A stretch of DNA of 64,000 nt from Manis javanica (lineage: Eukaryota > Chordata > Mammalia > Pholidota > Manidae): the NCBI RefSeq assembly GCF_040802235.1, contig NC_133161.1:44443001-44507000 (forward strand), read 5' to 3'. This document shows, piece by piece, positions 59,727-64,000 of the stretch (within the stretch, counting starts at the first letter, position 1; each line of letters opens with the position of its first letter). The position numbers and the translations under genes were made by a program. The notes under the pieces are model-generated. The model saw only the letters and a program-made list of their open reading frames with translations. It was not told where the DNA came from and ran no database searches.

Positions 59727-61211
59727 CTGCAGGGAGCAACTTGAGTGGTCACTTCTGGGCGGACATCCTCTCCATGCTTATCCACCTGTCTGCCCTGCCC
59801 TGAGGCCCTGCCCAGGCTGGCACTGCCACCACCAGCGGCACCCGCCAACTCCCAAATTACAGCTTGCAGTCCCCAAGGTCACCAGTGGGAAAGGAATGCC
59901 TCTGAGGAGCTGACCTGGGTCTCTTCCCCAGGTCACTGTCTGAGCAAGGCCTGCCCTCTAAGGGCTTCTTGTGGTCTGTGGGCCTTTGCTCCTGGCCCTC
60001 AGTGTTCCACAGTCAGAGACTAGCACACAGGAATCTTTAAAATGCAGGCCCTCAGGGCAAACAGATCAGGGCAAGAGGCTTCACTCTTGCAGACCATGAA
60101 CAGTGGGCTACACATTAGAAGACTGGACAGCTTTAAAAATCCAGATGCCCAGACCACACCCCACAACCATTACACTACAATCTCTGGGGTAAGACAGGCA
60201 TGTTATAAAGCTTCTCAGTGGATGCCAGTACGCAATCAGGGCTGAGAACCACTAAAGGATGCACCCCTGTGGGTGCTGCTCCTGGTGCGGCACGTGTGGG
60301 CCAAGCCCAGTCTCAGCCTCCAAACGTCCCCAGCCCAGCACTAGTGTAGTGCAAAAACTGCACGGCCGGAAGTAGTAGTGGCACCCACCACTCCGGCTCA
60401 AGCTCCCACTTCACCGCACACCTTGCAAGCTCCTTCTCGGCTCTCCAGCCACTCCCTGCAGGGCCCTCTGCCTCTCTCCACAATCCTCATCTGACCCTTC
60501 AGCAGGCCATCTTGGCCTTCTCTGAGCCCAATATTCTCTTTTCAGATGCAAAAAGGGTAGGAGCATACTGCTGAGGTCCTGCAGCCAAGCCCCAAGCACT
60601 GTGCCATGACTCCGCCCACTCAGTCCCAGCACCTAGTTGGGGCTCTGCTCTAAAGCATCATCCTGACAGCTAGAGCAGAAGGTCCCAAGTCCACAGCTTT
60701 GGAAATACAGCTTTATAGAAGGTTCCAGCCTTTCCCAGGGTCTCTCCTAAGTTCCCACAGTCCCTACTCTGCAGGGGACAGGCTTGGGCTGGCAGGCTGG
60801 CCTGTGGGGGGCAGTGCCCCATTCAGCACCCCTGCCCATCACTCCCCATGAACTGGAGGCACTGTTCCCTGTGCCTTGTCCTTTATCACCTTCAGTCCTT
60901 CACTAAGGTGTGTTTTATTACAGTGAGAGTCCTCCCAGGCACGTCTGCGCACAGCAGTCGACGCCTTTCCCAGAGGAGCTCTGCTCCAGAGGCTGGGCTT
61001 TCGCTGCACAGCAGGCAAGGGCGGGGGAGATTCTGGCACAGGGTGGGAGGAGGCTGCCAGGAGACCCTGGCACCAGTGCCTCACCCTTCCTCTAGATGCC
61101 GGGAATACTGCCCTGGTCTAGGGAATCTGTGTGGCCAGCAGGCCGTGCCCCTGTCTCCTCCCCAGCAAACCCCACCTCCACTGCTATGAAGCCAGAGGGC
61201 CAGGGTCTTAC
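59727..61211 (-). other. ADCYAP1R1: ADCYAP1R1 intron before last coding exon
   Basis: 1485 bp between the 42-bp exon and the last exon, with GT at 61211-61210 and AG at 59728-59727 on the minus strand. It contains a MER5A relic. No further exon is recognised in it. Confidence 0.93.
60101..60254 (+). mobile_element. MER5A-type hAT DNA transposon in intron
   Basis: CAGTGGGCTACACATTAGAA at the left and GCTGAGAACCACTA at the right are the inverted termini. The middle holds AAAATCCAGATGCCCAGACC and ATCTCTGGGGTAAGACAGGC. It is slightly shorter than the consensus. Confidence 0.88.
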
Positions 61212-61253
61212 CTCCCCATTCAGAAAACAGTAGAGAACAGCCACCACAAAGCC
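61212..61253 (-). CDS. ADCYAP1R1: PACAP type 1 receptor (PAC1), 42-bp TM7 exon
   Basis: The exon encodes exactly 14 residues, GFVVAVLYCFLNGE: the second half of transmembrane helix 7 and the start of helix 8. A 42-bp exon at this position is a shared feature of class B1 receptor genes. Splice sites are clear on the minus strand: TCCCTAG|GGCTTT and GGGGAG|GTAAGA. Both ends are phase 0, joining ...GLGSFQ of the upstream exon to VQAEV... of the last exon. The Asn-Gly-Glu before Val is the conserved class B motif needed for coupling and internalisation. Confidence 0.97.
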
Positions 61254-62600
61254 CTAGGGAGAGAGAGCAAAAATAACTTGAGAATGCTAGCAAAGGGCCT
61301 TCACGTGGTGTGTGTGGAAGGTGGCAGGAGTGGGGAGTGACACCAGGATGACCTGGATGGGGGCCCAGTGCCTGGGAATCTGGGGTGAGATGGGAGAAGT
61401 TCTGCTCCACCAAGATGGTGGCACCCACGGAGCCAAGCAGCTGCAGCCTTGATCTGGATCTCACCTTCCCTGGTCAAATGCTTCCCATTCCCAAGGGCCA
61501 GCTCTATCCCGCTTTCTACAGGAAGCCTTCCCTGAATATCTTCCAAATGTTCTCTGGGCTCCCCAAGCAGCCTGCAGGCTCCCCAAGGGAACACTCCTCC
61601 AGGACAGAACAGACCTGTGTTTTCTCCCCACCCCACCCCCACTCCCCCTCCCTCCAGCCAGATACTCAAGTGCACAGCACACACAAAACACCACCTAAGT
61701 GCTTGGCACAGAGCAGGCATTTAGCTGTTCTACATAGATTCCTTGCATGTATTCTTTGCACGTTGAACCCCTGCACTAAGACAGGAACCCTGGGCTCTGC
61801 CTCCCAGGCTGGGGCCTTGTTTATAAAACTTCTAGCTTCACCAGGCTAAAAAACTTAACAGGTAAAATGGCTTGAATTAGAATGGAAGGAGAGAAAGATT
61901 CAAGTCAGATACAGAGAGTAACTCTTCAACCATCATGGTCACCTATTCACTTAAATGGCTTAGTTAGGGAGAGGCACTCCAGCCTGGGGACACCCAGGGA
62001 GCCCCCTTCCTTCCCTGACCCCTCCGGCCCCCATGACTCACTTACTCACTATGCATTCTCTTGCCAACTCACTTGCTCCTTCACTTGTTTACCACCCCAT
62101 CTGCTCATTCCTTCATGCACAGAGTCACTAGTCCATCCACTCATTCCCAGGACCGTTTATTTATACATCTGTTGGCTCACCCACCTTTTCAGCTCATCAG
62201 CTATCTGTGACCAGGTCCTGTGCTGGGAACCAACTTGGGTAGGACTGACCTCCAGCACTCCTGGTGTGCAGGATCTACAGGCTCAAGTCAGGCTATAGTC
62301 ACAGAGATCTCTTGAGGGCATCCTGCTAATACCCAGGGCTGATGCTGAGGGATGCAGGGCTGCCACCCAAGGCAGGCCTGGCTCAGCGACACCCAGACAC
62401 AGTGACAGAAGACATCAGTGTGTCGTCTCACAGGCGCCCAGGGGGTAGAGAGCAGAAAGGGCTCTTCCAGCTCCCTTCTATTCTCTTACTTCAGAAACGG
62501 AAACACAGAGGCCAAGTCTAGGTGAAAGAAGTTTCTGGAACCACCAGGGTCAGGGCCCTGACTCCCTATGACTTGCACTCTCCATAAGTTTCATGCCTAC
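61254..62600 (-). other. ADCYAP1R1: ADCYAP1R1 intron
   Basis: 1347 bp between the TM6 exon and the 42-bp exon, GT...AG on the minus strand. The part at 62020-62180 is a degenerate CTCACT/CATTC-rich low-complexity stretch, and 62440-62580 resembles a MIR fragment. No additional exon is recognised. Confidence 0.93.
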
Positions 62601-62730
62601 CTGGAAGGAGCCCAGCCCCAGCTCAAACACGAGTCTCTCTCTCTTGCTGACGTTCTCTGGGGAGAAGGCGAATACCGTGTAGTGGATTCCAAATAGTGGG
62701 ATGAGCAGCAGGGTGGACCGGGCTAGCCGT
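62601..62730 (-). CDS. ADCYAP1R1: PACAP type 1 receptor (PAC1), TM6-ECL3-TM7 exon
   Basis: 130 bp on the minus strand: one base completing a codon from the upstream exon, then 43 codons. These run from [20 protein letters not shown] (end of intracellular loop 3 and helix 6) through [18 protein letters not shown] (extracellular loop 3) to GLGSFQ (start of helix 7). The acceptor is TTCTGACAG|ACGG and the donor is TTCCAG|GTAGGC. A 130-bp exon here is typical of class B1 receptors. Alternative hip/hop cassettes, which in PAC1 lengthen intracellular loop 3, would lie upstream; none is visible up to 64000. The gene continues beyond the right edge. Confidence 0.97.
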
Positions 62731-64000
62731 CTGTCAGAAGAGAGCAAGACAGTGCTCTGGGGGCTGCAGGGGCCCAGGGCCAGGGCCATGGGGGGGGCAC
62801 CAGAGCTGGGGTCCCTGTCCACTGCCCCTAAGGATTCTCTCTGAACACATAGGAGCCTGGCAGAAATGGTGACTGACAGGGTCCAGGCTTCCAAAACCCC
62901 ATGGAAGTTCTGGGGGCACACCCCACAGTCTGCAGGGTAGCTGTCCCTCTCGGCCATGTCAGTATCCTGAAGAACCACTAAAAATGAACACGGAAGTATG
63001 TGATTTACAAATACATGTGGAGGGAAGTGCAAAATTCTTTGGAGAAGTGAAATCAGGGCAAATGCAGGGATGGTATTCAGAAGGCCTGAGCAACATGACA
63101 GGTCCCCAGCTGGAGCAAACGCCCTCCCGCTCTAGAAGGAAGTTCCAAGGGACTGAAAGAGCAGTACCACGGGGCCACGGGGCAGCTGGCTTTTCTGAGT
63201 CTGGGGCTCCCCAGGGACACTCATGAAGGGAGGTGCTGACGACAAGGAGGCTGGGTGGGTGCGCCCCAGCAGGAGAGACGTTGGAGGGACCCTTGGAAGG
63301 ACTAACTGACTCTGGGCATAAACATTCAACAACTGAGCCCTGCCATCTGGGACAGTGGGTCAGGGACAAGACAGACAGGAGGAAGGGCCACAGGGGCCCC
63401 CATGCTGTCCGAGGCAGCTCCTCTGGGGCTCCGCTGTGACTGACCCCATGGCCCAGGGGGGTGGGCTCTGCTCTGGGCAGGCAGGGACACAGACGCCATG
63501 CGGGGACATCAAGAGCCTGCACAGCACCTGCACTCTTGGGTCCTGTTCTGTCGGGTAGGGTGCTCCCAGAGGGTCTCCGAGAGAGAGCCCATGCCCACCC
63601 ACGCCAGCGCACTGGCTCCCTCTGGACCTCCCAGAAGAGCCAGCCCTGCTCTGAAGTGGGGGAGGGGGGCGCCGCAGCCACACCCTCTCCAGCAGAGTTG
63701 GCCCCACAGGGGTGGGCAGCTGGGCATGAGGGCAGCCGTTTGATTTGGGGCAGTTACACTGCATGCCCCTCCCTCTCCCCCATCACAGCCTTTCTGGGAG
63801 GATGCTCTGCTGAACATGGGAGCTCAGGAGGAGCCTAATTCATGGGGTCTGAGCGAAGCTCTTGCTCCCAGTTTCTACTGAGAAGGAAAGTGGGAGGGAC
63901 AGGGTTGGAAGAAAGAGAAGCAGGAAGAAAACACAAAGGGGCCAGAGTAGCCTGGGGAGACCTTCGGGTGGACCAAGGCTTGCCCTGGAAGCAGGAAGTC
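62731..64000 (-). other. ADCYAP1R1: ADCYAP1R1 intron, incomplete at window edge
   Basis: At least 1270 bp of intron upstream of the TM6 exon. It is GC-rich with long open frames on both strands (up to 240 codons, minus strand 62959-63681) that have no domain and no splice logic. I looked for PAC1 sequence of helix 5 and the hip/hop cassettes and found none, so the next exon lies outside the window. Confidence 0.85.

Noticed and set aside
59292..59913. 150- and 172-codon open frames on the + strand over the last ADCYAP1R1 exon
   Set aside because: They are antisense shadows of the coding exon and GC-rich flanks. The minus-strand frame gives a recognisable receptor tail with a proper acceptor.
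62959..63681. 240-codon open frame, minus strand, upstream of the TM6 exon
   Set aside because: It lies in a GC-rich intron, has no domain, low-complexity Pro/Ser/Gly content, and does not join the ADCYAP1R1 exons in phase. No PAC1 loop-3 cassette sequence is in it.
1..64000. CRISPR arrays, operons, bacterial or phage genes, RNA genes
   Set aside because: No regularly spaced repeats with unique spacers, no dense coding and no tRNA/rRNA/snRNA signature were seen. All features fit mammalian nuclear DNA.

Overview
This is nuclear DNA from a placental mammal. It holds MIR, L2, MER5A, MaLR-type LTRs and old L1 fragments, long AT-rich non-coding stretches, and spliced exons of a vertebrate receptor gene. 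I see no Alu, B1, carnivore tRNA-Lys or ruminant SINEs. The youngest repeats are L1 copies with a distinctive 3' end, ending near '...GTATATCAATGATACC'. That points to a lineage poor in young SINEs. My tentative guess, from memory of the L1 3' end, is a pangolin, with a xenarthran as the alternative; the window alone cannot settle this.

Only one protein-coding gene is supported: the 3' end of ADCYAP1R1, the PACAP type 1 receptor (PAC1), on the minus strand at the right edge. Three consecutive coding exons are intact: 62601-62730 (TM6 to start of TM7), 61212-61253 (the 42-bp TM7/helix-8 exon) and 59538-59726 (cytoplasmic tail and stop). All have consensus splice sites and compatible phases, and together encode the last 119 residues. 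A long 3' UTR probably runs down to about 54870, where AATAAA is followed by a GU/U-rich stretch. The first nine or more exons lie beyond position 64000.

From 1 to about 54.8 kb the window is intergenic DNA downstream of ADCYAP1R1. In human the next gene on this side is NEUROD6, which is not present here. The layout is: 1-8.9 kb, unique DNA with two truncated L1 3' ends and MIRs; 8.98-9.36 kb, an isolated CpG island with a strong CTCF-like site and a 16-bp perfect palindrome; 9.5-21.6 kb, MIR/L2/L1M remnants, a solo LTR (13.6-14.5 kb) and a truncated antisense L1 (17.3 kb); 21.6-29.8 kb, mostly unique AT-rich DNA with candidate conserved enhancers; 29857-36115, a full-length but disabled L1 with a perfect 16-bp target-site duplication; 36.4-42.5 kb, old MaLR and L1 debris with a CTCF-like site at 40.19 kb and a homeodomain-motif-rich block at 40.6-40.9 kb; 42.5-54.8 kb, unique DNA with L2, MLT1 and MER5A remnants.

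No RNA gene, CRISPR array or gene cluster of an undescribed system was found. The most interesting signals are regulatory: the orphan CpG island and its palindrome, three CTCF-like sites in the same orientation, homeodomain-rich unique blocks, and unexplained local duplications, one of them inside the ADCYAP1R1 3' UTR. Repeat family names and boundaries were assigned by eye and are approximate unless a target-site duplication fixes them.
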